This document shows, in pieces, positions 1 through 14,300 of a DNA stretch of 64,000 nucleotides. Source of the stretch: Symbiodinium natans (Eukaryota > Sar > Dinophyceae > Suessiales > Symbiodiniaceae); assembly GCA_905221605.1 (NCBI GenBank), contig CAJNDS010000968.1, forward strand, positions 101,001 through 165,000. The letters are read 5' to 3'. Numbering within the stretch: the stretch's first letter is position 1; each line of letters opens with the position of its first letter. A program made the translations under genes and the position numbers. Below the pieces are notes generated by a model, which was not told where the DNA came from, did no database searches, and was given only the letters and a program-made list of their open reading frames with translations.

Positions 1-216
1 GGTTTAGGGTTTAGGGTTTAGGGTTTAGGGTTTAGGGGGGCCCCTGTAGCCTGCACGTGTTTGGGTTCATGTTTGGGGGGTTTAGCCCTAGACCCTAAAC
101 CCTGAAGCCTAAACAATCAACCCCGACAGCTCAACTACACCCTCAAACCTAACCCCTGAATGTGAACCTCAGGAACCTTCTACCCTAAAACCCCTAAACC
201 CTAGCCCCTACACCGT

Positions 217-299
217 ACTATACTCCCCTTAGAACCTTAATAGAAAATATTTCAATATCTTTTGGGTTATATATATACAAACAAAAAATGATTCCCAAA
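217..299. mobile_element. short dispersed element, family 5
   Basis: ACTATACTCCCCTTAGAACC through ATATC-TTTTGGGTT to AAACAAAAAATGATTCCCA. Relatives are at 3611-3716, 38720-38812 and 45946-46036, with weak CTATA-CCC inverted ends. Confidence 0.65.
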
Positions 300-405
300 C
301 CTAAAGCAGTTCGGCAGGTTTAGGACTTAGGGTTGGATTTGGGAAGGCTGCCCTGGGTCCTCAGGGGCTCCTGAAGACCCCAAACCCGACCGACGGGGCG
401 CGCAC

Positions 406-442
406 CATCCACATTGTGAAGTCGGCTTTCTTCACTCTATAC
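406..442 (-). CDS. permease exon, YRVKKADFTMWM
   Basis: 12 codons matching the family W-V-K-DF-vWlv block. The acceptor CACGCCAG directly follows TTTAGGG/CCCTAAA repeats; the donor is GTGCGC. It is the last permease exon in the window. Confidence 0.82.
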
Positions 443-984
443 CTGGCGTGTTTAGGGTTTAGGGTTTAGGGTTTAGGGTTTAGGGTTTAGGGTTTAGGGT
501 TTAGGGTTTAGGGCTTAGGGTAGGTCCGCCTACCAACCCTGATTCGAAGCCATCAGCCCCAAAGCCTAAGCTCGGAGGCCTCACACGAAACCTGAATCCG
601 TCAGAACCCCCGCTATCAACCCAGGCCCTGCCATTCTGATCTATAAAGACATCACTTCACACCACACACCCCCTAGCAACCCCAAAAAACCCAAACCTTA
701 ACACGAAACTCTCCTGCCTGGGGGTTCATGCGTACTTCTAACCCCCAAAATACAGTCTACTTGCAACCTAGGAACTTCGGGGCTTATAATCGTGCAGTGA
801 GAACTGGGGTTATCAGTACCCTGAACCTCCAAGTGGCCTCCCCCTCAAAAAATCTGTTTCCCTAACCTACTATTTGCTGAAGAACCCCCCCCTCAAAAAA
901 AAACATCCTTATATTACCCTTATAAGAATATTCTGTTTTTGTTACTGTTAATAAATTGATTTATTATTTTATTTTATTTTGTTT

Positions 985-1015
<31 letters not shown>

Positions 1016-4000
1016 GGGGGGGGGGGGGGTTGTTCTTCAGCAATTCGAGGTAACTGCTGCCGCATTTGGGCCCGAGCAAGTTCATGGCCACGTCATAGGC
1101 CACCAACTTGGAGACGGAACCTTGTCTAGGGTTGAGGATTTGGGGTTCAGGGTTTAGGGTTCAGGGTTTAGGGTTTAGGGTTTAGGACTTGGGGTTTAGG
1201 GTTTTTGCATCTTACCTTAAGACCTCATAACCCACCCTTCTTGTAGGTGACCATTCTTCGGGGAAGCTTCGAGGTCGAGTCAACGTCCTCGCCGAGAAGA
1301 CCATCAGCTTGCTTGGATTCCCTCCATAATGCACACCCGGGTCCTAAGCCCCTAGTTCTCCAAACCCTAAACCCTAAACCCCAAACCCCAAACCCTAAAC
1401 CCCAAACCCCTAAACCTAAACCCAATCCCCTAACCACTAAATCCGCCTAAACCCCCAAAGGGCTCCGAGAACAAAGTAGGCTTTTTCCATATAAATAAAT
1501 TAGGGTTTATATTTCTTGTACCCCCCCAAAAAGGACACCCAGTATATACACTCGCAAATAGTAAAAGGGAACCTTATATACACTCCCCAAGAACAGAAAT
1601 AGAAACCCTGCTTCATATCAGGGGAAGTCGAGGGAATTCGGGGGCTCGAGTTCAGCCCTACGCCGGAGTATTGAGAGGGCTCGGGGTGTCCGGGCTGGGC
1701 AAGACTGGGCGTCCGGGCTCACCACGATCGCCGCCAGCGCGAACTTGGGTAAGTAGTAGAACAACCTGAGTGGCTCTGCGGGGTTTAGGGTTTAGGGTTT
1801 TGGGACTGCTTCCTCAGTAGCCCAAAACAAAGCCCTGGTGGGTACTATCAATCGGCTTAAATGGAGCCTAGCTTGGTAGAAAGGTTCCAGTCACTGCTTG
1901 GGTCTTTACAGCACTAGGGGCTTAGGGACTCAAGGCTTCTGGCTCTCGAAGATGATGTTCATGTTCAGGGTTCGGGTGAGTTGAGGGTTGCTTCATCCTT
2001 GCTTCTTTTTGTTGAGGGGCTTCGGGTTTAGGATGTAGCGTTTGGGGTTGGCGAAGATGAGTCACGGCTTGTGTCAGCCTGGAAGATCCTGGTAGACGTA
2101 GGAAAACCGGTAGCAGCAAACTTGCTCCACTGCACCTCTCACACCAGATTACAATTCCACCACACAGCCTCAAAGAACTTACTCTTTGGGCTTGTTTTTA
2201 ATTCAGGCACTTGAGGTCCTGATCGTGTGTGTTCTGAAGCGTGTGTGTGTGAGAGAGAGAGAGAGAGTGTAAGCGTAAGTGTAAGTGTAGGTGCAAGTGT
2301 AAGTGCAAGTGTAAGTGTAAGTGTATGTGTTTATATATGTGTATGTATATATGTGTATATGTAGAAACATCTTTACAAATGCATAAGACTGCTAACATAA
2401 CAAACGGAATTATGTAATGTAACACAACATACAGAGCATATTCCCGATAACAGAGGCTAGAAGTTTGAGCACCCCCCCCCCTCACCCACCCACCCACTCC
2501 GAAACAAGAACAACAAAAAAAACAAGAACAAACAAACAAATCCTGGGACTTCGCACGGTGTGAGGTAGAGCAGCGCCAGGAAGGACAATGAAGCTGGCGG
2601 CAGGCTTTGGGTTTGGAGTTTCGGGGTCTTTAGTCTTCCTGCAGGCTCTCCTATGGATTCCTTTTGGCCTTCTTTAAAGGGGAGTCAAAATGCAGTCCTA
2701 CATAGGAGTTTTTGGGGTAAGGCGAAGGTATGCAGTTTAGGGGTGTATGAGTCGACGTGCAGATGCAGAGGGCAGTCGGGATCCTGAGTGCACTGAGAGC
2801 ACTTTTCCTCATCGTCCCATGGCCTTTGAGGGACTGTTGAGGTGTCGCGAAAGGCTCGAGGGCCAGGGCCGGGCCTCACCTGACTCCCACAAGCCCGGCA
2901 TCTCCAAGTCGGAGCCCTGCAGTTCGTGGCCGACGCCGTGTCCATCGTATGCGGTGCAAGTGTCTTGAGTCGCCATGCATCACAGCTGCATCGTCCACAG
3001 GCCGCCTTCGGCATCAAGGACCATAATCTCCCTTTTGCTGGGGAGGAAGCAGGAGGCACACATGCAGAAGGAATCGGAGAAGCCATCAATGGTGAACTCC
3101 ACAGCGCAGACCAAGTCTCCGGGGAGATCTGAGTATGTCACCTGGGACATCATGGGTTTGATGGCCAACAGACAGATGGCCACCCTTTCTTGCTTTTGTC
3201 GGGATTTGCGGATTTGTTGGGTGAATATAACAAAAAGGAAAAGGACCTAAGTAAACCCTAAATGAACGTCATGAGATCCCCGATGATTCTCACGCAGATG
3301 AGAACTGAGTCCCCCCTCCCGCCCCCCCCCACCCCCCTGCGGGTTCACAAGTCAGTGGATTCACTGTTCACAAGTCAGTGGAGTCACTGCGGCTTGGGGC
3401 GGTTTAGGGTTGAAGGGCTTGGGGTTCAACGCTGACATCCAGGCCAGGCTGCATTCCAAGGCTTTCCTCCAGGCTGCTGGGACGGCATGAGGCAACGGAC
3501 CTAGGTTCTCCAGCCTCCTAAGGGTTTAGGGTTTAGGGTTCCCTTTCTTGTTTAAGCCGTTTCATACGTGACTCAGAATGCCGAAAATGCCGAAACAGGG
3601 GAATAAGGGTACCGTACTATCTCAGGCTATACTCCCCTGAGAACCTTACTCGAAAAATTATGTTACATATCCTTTTGCGCTTTATAAAAACAAAAATTAA
3701 AAAATGGGATATAGCAGGAACGTCGGGACGAGGCACATGGCACGAAGCATCTGGCAGCCCCAGCTCCGCGGCAATCTCTCGGCCCCTCTTGATTTCTTGA
3801 GGGGGGGAAGGGCCGGAATTGGGTTGAGGGTTGAGGATATCTCGGATAAACCCTCTGTTTAGGAACTTGGGGGTCTTAGGAAGACTACAGTAGGAGGTTG
3901 CGTCGTTTGGGTTTGCAGCAGCAATCAGGGGGGAAAAACGTAATGTTGATGTGCCCAGATTCTCGTCGCTGAAGGACAGCCCGCTGGCATCGTAAAGCAG

Positions 4001-5288
4001 GTACAGCTGCCGGGTGTGCCTCGCCCCACAGAAGACCCCCTGACATGCTTGGGACGCCTCATAGGTTTTTTGTTTTGGAGCTCTAAAAGCCCCAAATCCG
4101 TAGGGTTTAGGGTTTGCCCTAAGCCCCAAACAGCGTTATAGGGCTGAAATTATGTACCATGCATTTTTTTGCTGCTAGCGCAACCGGCGGAGCAAGAGCA
4201 GCTCGATTTGCCTGCTCATTTGCTTCAGCCCTAAGCTGTGAATCCACTGAATCAGGCTTGGCATGAGGGTTTAGGGTTTAGGGTCTCTAAGGGTGGTTTG
4301 CACGAGATGCCTGATTAGCAACTACGGGATCAGTGATCAAACGACACCCCGAAAAGGCACCGCATTTGAGCCCACCACCCCCATGCCGTTCGGTCTTTGT
4401 AGGACCCTAAACCGCAGACCCCAACATAACAATACACAACCCTCAGCCCTAGACTGTAAACTACTGTTTGCTTAAGAATCCCCCAATATATATATATATA
4501 TATATATCTGTATAAACATTCGTCCCTATAAGGGTAATAAGGGGCTATTTATATTCTGTTTTTGAGGTTCTTAATATTCTGTTTTTGAGGTTCTTAAGCA
4601 AATAGTAGTAAACCCTAAACCGCCCTCAACCCTAGACGAGGCCCTAAACAGTCCTCATCCCTAGATCAAACCCTGAACCACCCTCGCCTCTGGACTAACA
4701 CAACCCTGAGCAGCCTTCAATTCTGAAACCCTGGACAGCCCCAAAATAGGGGTCGGAATAATTACTACTATTTCTCCCTTTTGGTCTTTTTGTTTATTCT
4801 ACCACAACCCCCCCCCCAAAAAAAAAAAAACTACTCCCACTATTAATATATGTTTAATGAATTCAAATACATATGGTGATTTAAAACAAGAAATGCATTA
4901 AGGCCCCAGTAGTAAGCCCGAAACTCGGGCTTCTGGGACTGAAGGGCCGAGCCGCAGATCCATGACGATGGATTTGTCCGACACCTGGCCTCAGTGGCTG
5001 AGTTTTAGGGTTTAGGGTTTAGGGGTTCAACACCTGTCCGCTGACGCCGGCGGCGTGTTGGATGGTTTTGGGGGAAGGAACCCTCCCACCCCTCCCTTAC
5101 ACCCCCAAAAACCTTAAAACGCGGGGGGGGGGGGGGGGGGGGCGGGGGGGGGGGGGGGGGGGCGCAGTGGGGGGTCGGTGCACAATTTTTTCATAGGCCC
5201 GACCACAGGCTGTTCAGCCCCTTTGCCCACCACCCCCACCCTCCCCACCCCCCTCCTACCCCCAAAAAAACTTAAGGGGGGGGGGGAA

Positions 5289-5319
<31 letters not shown>

Positions 5320-8300
5320 CGGGTGGGGGGTCAATGCACAATTTTTTCAAACCCTAAACCCCAAACCTTTTCCCTACAGCCCAACCAAACCTGCCCCAAA
5401 GGTCGAACCCAAAGCCTTAAGGCTACCCTAAAGACAAGAGCATTAGACCCACAGAGGCTCAAAACCTGGAGTGAGGGTTCTTGAGGGATTAGGGTTCTGG
5501 GTATAGGGTGTGGGGTTTAGGGTTAGGGGTTTGGGATTTAGGGACTAGGGTTGAGGTTTCAAGGGGGGGGGTGCCTATGTTGCAACCTTACGCCAACCAC
5601 TCCAACAGTTCGAAGCCTCTACTCCCCCATTCCCACAACACGGCCTCAAACCCCCGAACCCTGGTTTGGTTCAAACCTAAATAAGGGCCTTGCAGGAAGC
5701 TAGGGCTTCGGATTTTGGGCTTCAGGTTTCGGGTTCAAGGCCTAAAGGGCCTACGCTTGACGAGGAGATGTACAACTCCACACAAAAAGAAGCTGCTTAG
5801 CGTCGAAGTGGCAGGAGAAAGGCTCTTTGCCGTGAGGAGTCACAGCGAACAAGTCCTGCGGGTTTAGGGTTCAGGGGCGCAGAGAACCCTAAGCCCTTGA
5901 AACTCACCATAACACCCTTCGGGTGCTGTGTTTCGCGTAGGTCCCCTCCTTATGAGCACCCTCAACCTTTGCCCCCTCTGCTCACCCCAAACCCTAAACC
6001 AGAACTTTAAATCCAGACCCCTACCCCCCCCACCCCCCACCCCCGCCCACCCCATTCCTGCCAAAGCAAGCAGGTTGTCGGCTGGAAGGTTTCCAGGCAG
6101 AGGGCGTAAACACCCTGAAGCGTCGCTATAAAGATGGCCTGATGGCCAGGGATGATGCGACTTAGGGCTAGTAAGGGGTTGAGGGCTTTAAAGGGTTAGG
6201 GTTAGTAAAGGGGTTTAGTTTTTAGCAGACGGGCGCAGTTGCGCGGCAGTTTTTCAAGCCTTCTTTAAGGGGTGGTCAGTGTCGCCATGCTGAAAAGACT
6301 GTCTTCGGCATGTCATGCTTGCGACTGCTTTTTCCGACTCTTTGCAAGCACTCACAGCGGTGGCGACGTTTTTGCGTCTGCGTAAACGTCATTCAGGTCT
6401 TTTCCCTGTGTTGTTAGCATGATAAGCATTAAAACGGTTTCACAACAGTATGAACGCTGAAAACGTCCATGTTACCAGTGCGTGCGCATGGCCAGAGCAT
6501 GCATGCCCGATGATAACGTCCATATCAATTTTGTGGGGGGGCCCAGGCTTTGCTTCTACACATTTGAGTTTTTAGGGTTTGGGGTTGTTCGGGGTTTGTG
6601 GATGGGGGGGGGGGGGGGGGTTGTTTGTTTTTTCGGTTTTGGGGTTCGGGTTCCTTTTCCCTCCCAACGACGAGATGGACTCCTTGACTGCCCCTTGAGG
6701 GTTCAAAAATGTGGACTCCAGGGCTAGGCCTAAGATAGAAAGGGGGGGTCTTTCTGGAGGGGCAAAATAGAGAACCTGGACCCGAAAACGAAAGGAAGAA
6801 GGGCCTACGTACTCTGGGTCCGAATATCGGGTCCTTATCATAGGGGCTGATGGACCCAGTCATCCTTGACCCTTGAACACCCAACACACTACGAACCCTG
6901 ATTCCTGGGGTTGCAAATTGAGGTGGGCCGGGGATTTCCACAAAGCCCTGAATCCTGAACCCTAAACCCAAACTAAACCCTAAACCCTAAACCCTCAACG
7001 CTCTGCCCTATACTGCAAGGGAATAGTTCGAAACACATGCCCGTGGACAAGCCACGCCTCGCCAGTGGGGTCCAGGCCTGCATGCGCTTTTGTCGGTTGA
7101 ATTCTAAGTGTCTGTAAACCCCCAAAGGGTTTAGAGTTTAGGGGTTAGGGTTTAGGGTTGGGGTTTAGGTTTAGAGTTTAGGGGTTAGGGTTTAGGGTTG
7201 GGGTTTAGGGCTTCCCTAAACTCTAAACCTCCAAGTCCCCAAACCTAAACCCTAAACCCCCTCCGACTGAACCCTAAATCCCAAGTCCCTATAAGCCCCA
7301 TATCGTCTATTGAAAGTCGTGGGCGTGGCCTAGAAAGCGCGGATGCCACGCGTGTGACCGCCAGGGAGCACGTTCCCGCTGCGGCTTCGTGTCCTTGAAG
7401 GGATCCCAAGCTCTAAACGCTAAACCCCTACCAACTATCTACCTTTTGTTGTACTATTGCAATAAAACCCTTTATAGGATTCTCAGGCAACTTACAAAAA
7501 AGTAGGTTTTTGGTTCTTAGGGTTCTTCAAGTGTAAGGCTTAAGTATCCCTAAAGGACTCTTACTGTGGCCCTCTTGTTCCCTTTAGAAAGGCTTGCTAC
7601 TAGGGCCCTGTATTCAAGGGTGCAAACTTAAGGGGTTTACCTTGGGAGGAGGGGAGGGGTGCTTGTAGCTTTGGGGTTCAGGGGTCTGCCTTGTGAATTA
7701 ACGCCGCCATGCGTTTCTGTTGTGCTCTGAACCTCTTTACAAGACTGGGGGGGCTTCTTGGCCCCCTCAACCCTGAGCCCTGCACCCGAAACCCTTGCCC
7801 AGCGAGATGAGGTCAGACTAAGGACCGCAACCCCAAACTCTCGCAACCCTGAGCTCTGAACCACTCGGGGGTCCAGCAACTGGCGCCGCTTCTGGGTTAA
7901 TGAGTGGTCGTCAGCCACAGAAAGCTCCTTGGCCCATTCGGGTTTAGGGGCATGTCGCAGAACTCTGGTTTCAGGAGATTCCTGGCCCAAAGACCACGAT
8001 AAGACAAACATATATTATATATAGATATACGCACACATTTGTGCCCTAAGACTTATCAACCCTAGACCCCACACCCCAAACCCCGAACCCTGAACCCTTA
8101 AACCTTAGGCAATTCTGGGGTTGGTCAGAAATTCTTAGGACTACTAGGCCCGTTTATAGGGTTTAATGTGGGACCCTCATTAATGTGTAGGGCCCCCCGC
8201 CCCCCTGAACAGTCGAGGCGTGGATGGGATCCTTATTACACGCCCCCCGGGGCTTATATGATTTTAATAGGGAGGAGTTTAAAAGGGGCAGCGATGCCCA

Positions 8301-11300
8301 GCATCTTCTTTAAAGGCGCGCTGCGTGGGTTTTTCTTACGGCGCCCGGGCGATTTGACTTTAAAGCGGATCCCCCAAACAGTCAGGGGATCCTGAATAAT
8401 TCGGCCAACTTGACTTTAAAGAGGGCCCCCCTACTAAACAGGGTCCAACATTAGGGTGTAGGGCCTAGTCTGACTAGACGGCCTTGTTAGGGGCCTTTGG
8501 GTTTAGGGTTGCGTCGCCTGGCTCCAAATCTGCGAAGCTCCTGGTCGCTCAGCATTGTCTCAGCCGCTCAGCATTGTGCTGGAAGCTGTAGCCGCGGCCA
8601 TGCTCTTTGCCGATGAACGGCCGGTGCTTGTCGAAGCTGTAGTGCAGACTCTGGTCGGGCCCGGGAGGCGACCGCTGTCAGTGCCCCGATATCCCTCAAC
8701 CGAAGCATGTGCCCCTAAATCGTGCTAGGATCGCTATTACATTGTCAGGAGTTCATTCTGGGCTGGAGTGTGTGGAGTCCTTCGAGGAATACGCCAACAT
8801 GGCAGCTGGCAAGCCCTATCATCCCTACAAAAGACACCCTATAAACCCCTGTCACCCTATAAACTTTGTGAAAACCCTATGAAACCCTGCCAACCCTAAA
8901 CCCCAGCATCCTGAAAAGCCGAAGATCCTGACCCTCTGCAGGGGCTACGTCGCTGCTTTTCCTTCCGCGATGTCAACGAACACAAACAATTCTCATGTGG
9001 AACCCTGTTATGGAACCAGGGCAGCGTAAAGAGCCACTATACCCTAACGTTTAGGGTTTAGGGTCTAAGCTCTAAACCCATTGACTGAGGCTTCGTAAGG
9101 GTCAATTTACGCCTTCTAAGGGCTCTTTACACCCAAACCTAAACTTTAATGCGTGCACTCAAAACTGCTCACTAAACCCTAAACTCAAAACCCTGCACCC
9201 AGCGTTGATGAACTCCAAGGTTTAGGGGTTAGTACTGTATATATAGAGTTGATATCCTGCAGGCTACGAAGCCAATGGTGGTTCGAAGACTGAAGGCTTG
9301 GGTTTAGGGTTTAGGGTTCAGGGTTCAGCAGGGTTTAGGGTTTAGTTTAGGGCTGTGGTTTGGGGCTTGGGCTTAAGGGCTGTAGGCCTGAGGATTTTTA
9401 GGGTTCAGGGTTTCCAGCTTTTGTTTTTTTTCGGGGGGGGGGGTTTAGGGAATTAGGGATTTAGTTAGGGCTACGCTTGCCAAACACTCCCTGGCCCATG
9501 TCATCCCATGTCCGAGCCATGAGAGCCATTGAAACGATTCTAAGTCATAGGCAAGTTGTTGGGAGGCTTCCCAGAAACAAAACATAAAAATCCCTTGAAC
9601 CCACATGATGTAAGAAACCATGCACACACAAAACTGCAGTAAGCGCGCAGCCCATGACTTGTCCAGTAGAAACAGAATCTCCTCTTCCTCCACCCTAGCC
9701 GTTTCGGTTGTGACGGCAGATGACAGCTCTTGACTCGAGAACGCTAACCCTCCTAAACCTTCGAGTCTAGGGTTTGCCTCAGTGCGAATGCAAGCCTCCG
9801 GCCGTTCTGCAATTGCGGGGAGGAGGAGGAGGCGCGAAGCGTTAAAGCTCCATAGCTCTGTGCCGAGTAAAACGCGACGGAACTGATGACTCACGTCGCG
9901 CAGGAAGCATTCTTGGATTCCCTAAACGGGAGTATAGTAGTATAGGGTAGCGGGCCTAATTTTAGGGTTCAGGTGGTCCCCAACGCGTGGTCCAGGGGAG
10001 TGGTGAGCTTGATACAACTTCACCTGGAGCCCATTGCAGCTCTTTGCTTCTGCTCATCTGTGCAAGAAGCATCTGCCCGTCCCCCCATGTCCGTGCCATG
10101 CGTTCCAAACGGTACCTAGTGGCCACTTTCATCCCGAGACACCGCTCCTTTTGAAGCGCAAGTCCGGATTGCTGGGCAAAACTCGACTCACTTGGAGAAG
10201 CCCAGAAGCTAAAACCGATCCAGCAGAACATTTAATAAAACTCGTGTCCGAGGCAGCTCTGCTTGCAGCTCCCTTGCGTGGCAGGACATCGGCGCCGCTT
10301 CTTTCCCAGTCAAACGGCTTTTCGGAGGCTTCGGTCCCGGAAACACAGCACAGCCAGCCCGTAGACAGCACTCCAACTGCTTGGATCCGGGAAGTCGTCA
10401 GGCAACCTCCATGCACACAAGGCTGCCACAAAGCTTCTTTCACAAAAGTGCTGAAAAGGCGGAAGGCTCCTCCTCCTCCTCCCTCCTCCTCAACCAGCAG
10501 TGAAAGGGCCCTCATAGGGTTTTTAGGGAGGCTTAGGGATTAGGGTTGAGGGTCTATAGGATTGGCCTTCTGTACGAAAGGAGGCCTTCAACAATCTGCA
10601 GGAGGAGGATGAGCCGCAACCTACACATGGGAACCCATTCTGGTAGTGCACGGCGCTCTTGCAGGTTCGACGAGAGTGGGGAAGAGAACTGAGGCAAAAC
10701 CTACGCTAAACCCTAAACCCTAATTAACAGTACCGGTTGCATGAATATTCCGAAACGCTAAAACCCCAAACCCTTACTGCACGATCACCCTGAACCCACC
10801 GCCTAAACCCCTCCTTGCCCAAAAAAATGGACCGACTGCTGTGATACAAGGACCCCTGGGGTTGGCATGGACTCTTGTTGCTTAGTAGCCCAGTAACCAT
10901 ATTATACTAAGGGCACCCAGATTTGGGTTGGTTACTTTATAAGGGAACCCAGAACCCAAAAAAAGGGTAAAGGGTACCACCGGGCTAGCAAGGTTGAGGA
11001 CCTTAGATGAAGCTTGGGGCTTTGGGGGTTTGAGGGGCTTATAGGGTCTACAGGGTTGAGGCTTCCAAGTTACCCGGGAAAAGATGGCTTCTTTCTCTTC
11101 GTTCACGGCTGTTGACTAAGGCAGCGAATTCCTAAACCCTAAACCCTAAACCCTAAACCCAAAACCCTAAACCCTAAAGCCTAAACCCTAAACCCTGACA
11201 AGGTGGGGCAGAAAGGGTATGATGGTACTGCAGAGCATCCGAAGATGGATACGTATCCATCATTCCAAGCTACGGAGGCACGCTCTTCCGGGGGCTGTTG

Positions 11301-14300
11301 GGTCTTTGAGTTCAGGGTTTAGGGTTTAGGGTTTAGGGTTTAGGGCTTAGGGCTTACGGGTTAGGGCTTCGGGTTTGGGGCTTACTTAGGACTTAGGGTT
11401 GAGGGTTTGAGGAGGGAAGTCCTTTAAGTAAGGCAGGCGTACAGCCTAGGGCTTTCGGGACATGGCTACGCTGGACAGAGAAGTGTTGCTGGACTGGGGC
11501 CTCTAGGGCTTACTGCTCAAACAGGGTCTAGTGACTTAAGGTCTTGTTCTGTGCAAAGCATGCAGGAAGGCGCCCTCGCGTGCTCCACCTGCGTAACTCT
11601 GGAAGCTACGCAGCAACCACGCAAGCAACTGCCACGGCCTGTGGTGCTGCTGTGAGGCTCAACTGTACAACCATTTCTGAGCTCTTGCATGAGAGGACTC
11701 CCCCTGCAAATAAACCTTACCCTTAATGACCAGGAGAAGGACGGGCGGTTCGAACCCGGCTAGATGTCCCTAAAGCCCTCACAGCCTCCAAAGCCCTGAG
11801 CCAAACCCAAGATCTTTAACCCTGAGCCCCAAACCCTGCACCTCCTAAACTCTAAACTCGAAGATAAAGCCTCACCCCACATCCAACCCAAAAGCCTGGC
11901 TAGCCAAGCCTTGAGGACGCCTATAGGGCTTAGGGTTCGAGGTTTAGGGTTTTAAAGAATCCCTAAACCCTAAACCCTAAACCCTAAACCCACTTCCACC
12001 CGGGAGTCTCACGGCAGCCTCACGGCCTTGACAGCTTTGCTGGGCACGGCAGCCGCACTTGAAAATCCAAAACCTATTCCTACTCCTTCAAAGGAATGAG
12101 GGAATTGGGGGGCTCCTTGGCTCCCCTCCACACTGGAAGGGAGCAGGTAACTCCCTCCTTCCCTCCTTCCCTCCTAAGATGGCACTTGGTTTCTTCTGTG
12201 TTTCAGGTCTCAGAGCAGGAGAGATACACCCGCGTCCGAGATCCGGATTTCAGGAGGTGGGCGCAGGCTCCTCAAGAGGAGCAACTCACTCCGCACCTCG
12301 AGTGGAACGGCCCGCATGCAGAAGTGGACCTGTCCCAGAGCTGCTCTTTCCTGCAGCTCCATTTACCTACTGTTTGGGGGGGGGGGGGTAAGAGTGGGTA
12401 ATGACCCCATTTCGGGGGTTCTCACTGCCATTTTGTCGCGGGGGCTAGAACTACTACTTTGTAGAAGGTTTGCGAGTCCTGGGCTGGTGGTGGGTGGACA
12501 AAAGCCTCCAGGGCTTCGGGTTTCAGCAGGGTGTTGACAGTCTAACGGACCAACTTTTTTGCTCACAGAAGCCGATAGCCTCTAAACCCCAACCCTGGAG
12601 GCTAACTACACCCTGAACCAAACCCTAAACCCTAAACCCTAAACCCTAAACCCTAAACCCTAAACCCTAAACCCTAAACCCTAAACCCTAAGGCTCCCTG
12701 AGATGAGCCCTCCCAAGAACAAAGACCTCACGAAAACCAAGGCACCAGCTGCGTAAAGGACATCCGCGAGATGACTTTCTCCTGGACTGCTCTCGCAGTT
12801 GAGGGTTCAGGGTTTAGGGTTTTAGGGTTTTAGGGTTTCAGGGTTTCAGGGTGTTAGGGTGTTAGGGTTTTAGGGTTTATGGCTTCAGCCCGGGTTTCAG
12901 GGTTTCGGGTTTGGGACTTAGGTTTTTCTTTCGGGTTTTGGGTTTGACGGTTGAGGGTTTCGGGTTCCAGGGCGTTTAGGGTTTAGGGTTTAGGGCTTAA
13001 GGGGCTTGTCGGATTCATAAAGTATATAGGGTTCTAGATCATAGGCTTAGGCTTCAGACCAGGTAGGCTTAGGGTTCCGGCTTGTGGAGACCTTTAGGTT
13101 TAGTCTTCATGGGTGTGACGCTGCCGGTCAAAATAGCGGACTTCTCCTTTCAGTATTTCAGGCCACCCAATACCCTAAACCCTACCAAGCCCTAAATCCC
13201 TATTTCCCTACACCCCCTAAACCCTGAAACCCTACACCTACTAAGCCCTAAACCCCTAAACTTACACCCCCCCCCCCCCCCCCCGCTAAACCTTCAAACC
13301 CTACAAGCCCTAAAACCCTAAACACACCCTTAAAAACCCTAAACCCCTAAAACCCCAAACCCGAAAACCCTAAAACTCTAAAACCCTAAAACCCGAAACC
13401 CGAAAACCCTAAATCCTAAAACTTGGGATGTTGCCCTGTATACTAACAGTCCTCAGCAGGGATTATAATGGGGGGGGGTACAGTAGGGGGTACACCCTCA
13501 ACCCTAAACCCCAAACCCTGAACCCTGAACCCTGAACCCTCAACCCTCAACCCTAAACCCTAAGTAAGCCCTAACAGAGGTGTGAAGCCGGTCCAGGCCA
13601 CGCGGGAGAAGAGCTGGCTCTGGTGGATCTTCCCCCAGCTCTGCCTCTAAGAGCCTCACTCAAACGACGACTTCGGGGTTTAGGGTTTAGGGTTTAGGGT
13701 TTAGGGTTTAGGGTTTTGGAGTTCGGGTTTTTGGGGTTTGGGGTTTGGAGTTCGGGTTTTTGAGCAAGACATCTGCGGTAGAGAGCTGAAGAAGCCGTTG
13801 GGCTGCACATGCACGATGCGTTTACGCTTTTCTGGGATGGCCCTTAAGACCCTCTGGCTTTAGGGTTTAGGGTTTAGGGTGATTCTCGAAAACCCACTAA
13901 GGGCAAACAAGAAATGTCCCAGGGGCCCACCTAGTGTTAAGCTTTCGGTCTTGCAGTCCGCGCACGCAATCTGCGCGGCAACGAACTCGAAACTCGGGTC
14001 TCGGTCTCCATGTGTCTTGTTTTGCAGGTACATGCCTAAACCCTAAACCCTAAACCCTAAACTCTAAACCCTAAACCCTAAACCCTAACGGAAACATTTC
14101 CCACTGCAAGCTTGCAGAGTCGGCGGGTGCAAAAGAACGGCTTTGTTTTCAGAGATGGGCTGCTTTTGAAAATTTTGGCCCCAGTGCTTCGCACGCCAGA
14201 CTTCTGAAGTCAACAACCAGGTTCAGGGTTTAGGGTTTAGGGCTTACCAAAGCCCGATCCTAAACCCTAAACCCTAAACCCTAAACCCTAAACCCTAAAC

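Noticed and set aside
1-40. Chromosome end at the left edge
   Set aside because: The repeat reads TTTAGGG at the left; a left terminus should read CCCTAAA on this strand. Similar arrays occur throughout.
1250-1351. Minus-strand exon with GGNPSKLMVFSARTLTRPRS
   Set aside because: Looks coding-like, but it lies between two permease exons that leave no room for it; three frames are open here, so it is probably intron.
5114-5350. Poly-proline protein
   Set aside because: Translation of poly-G tracts; no start or family support.
11730-11770. tRNA gene from GGCGGTTCGAACCCGG
   Set aside because: It resembles a T-arm, but no acceptor, D-arm or anticodon stem can be paired around it and the duplicate at 24.6 kb does not keep the motif.
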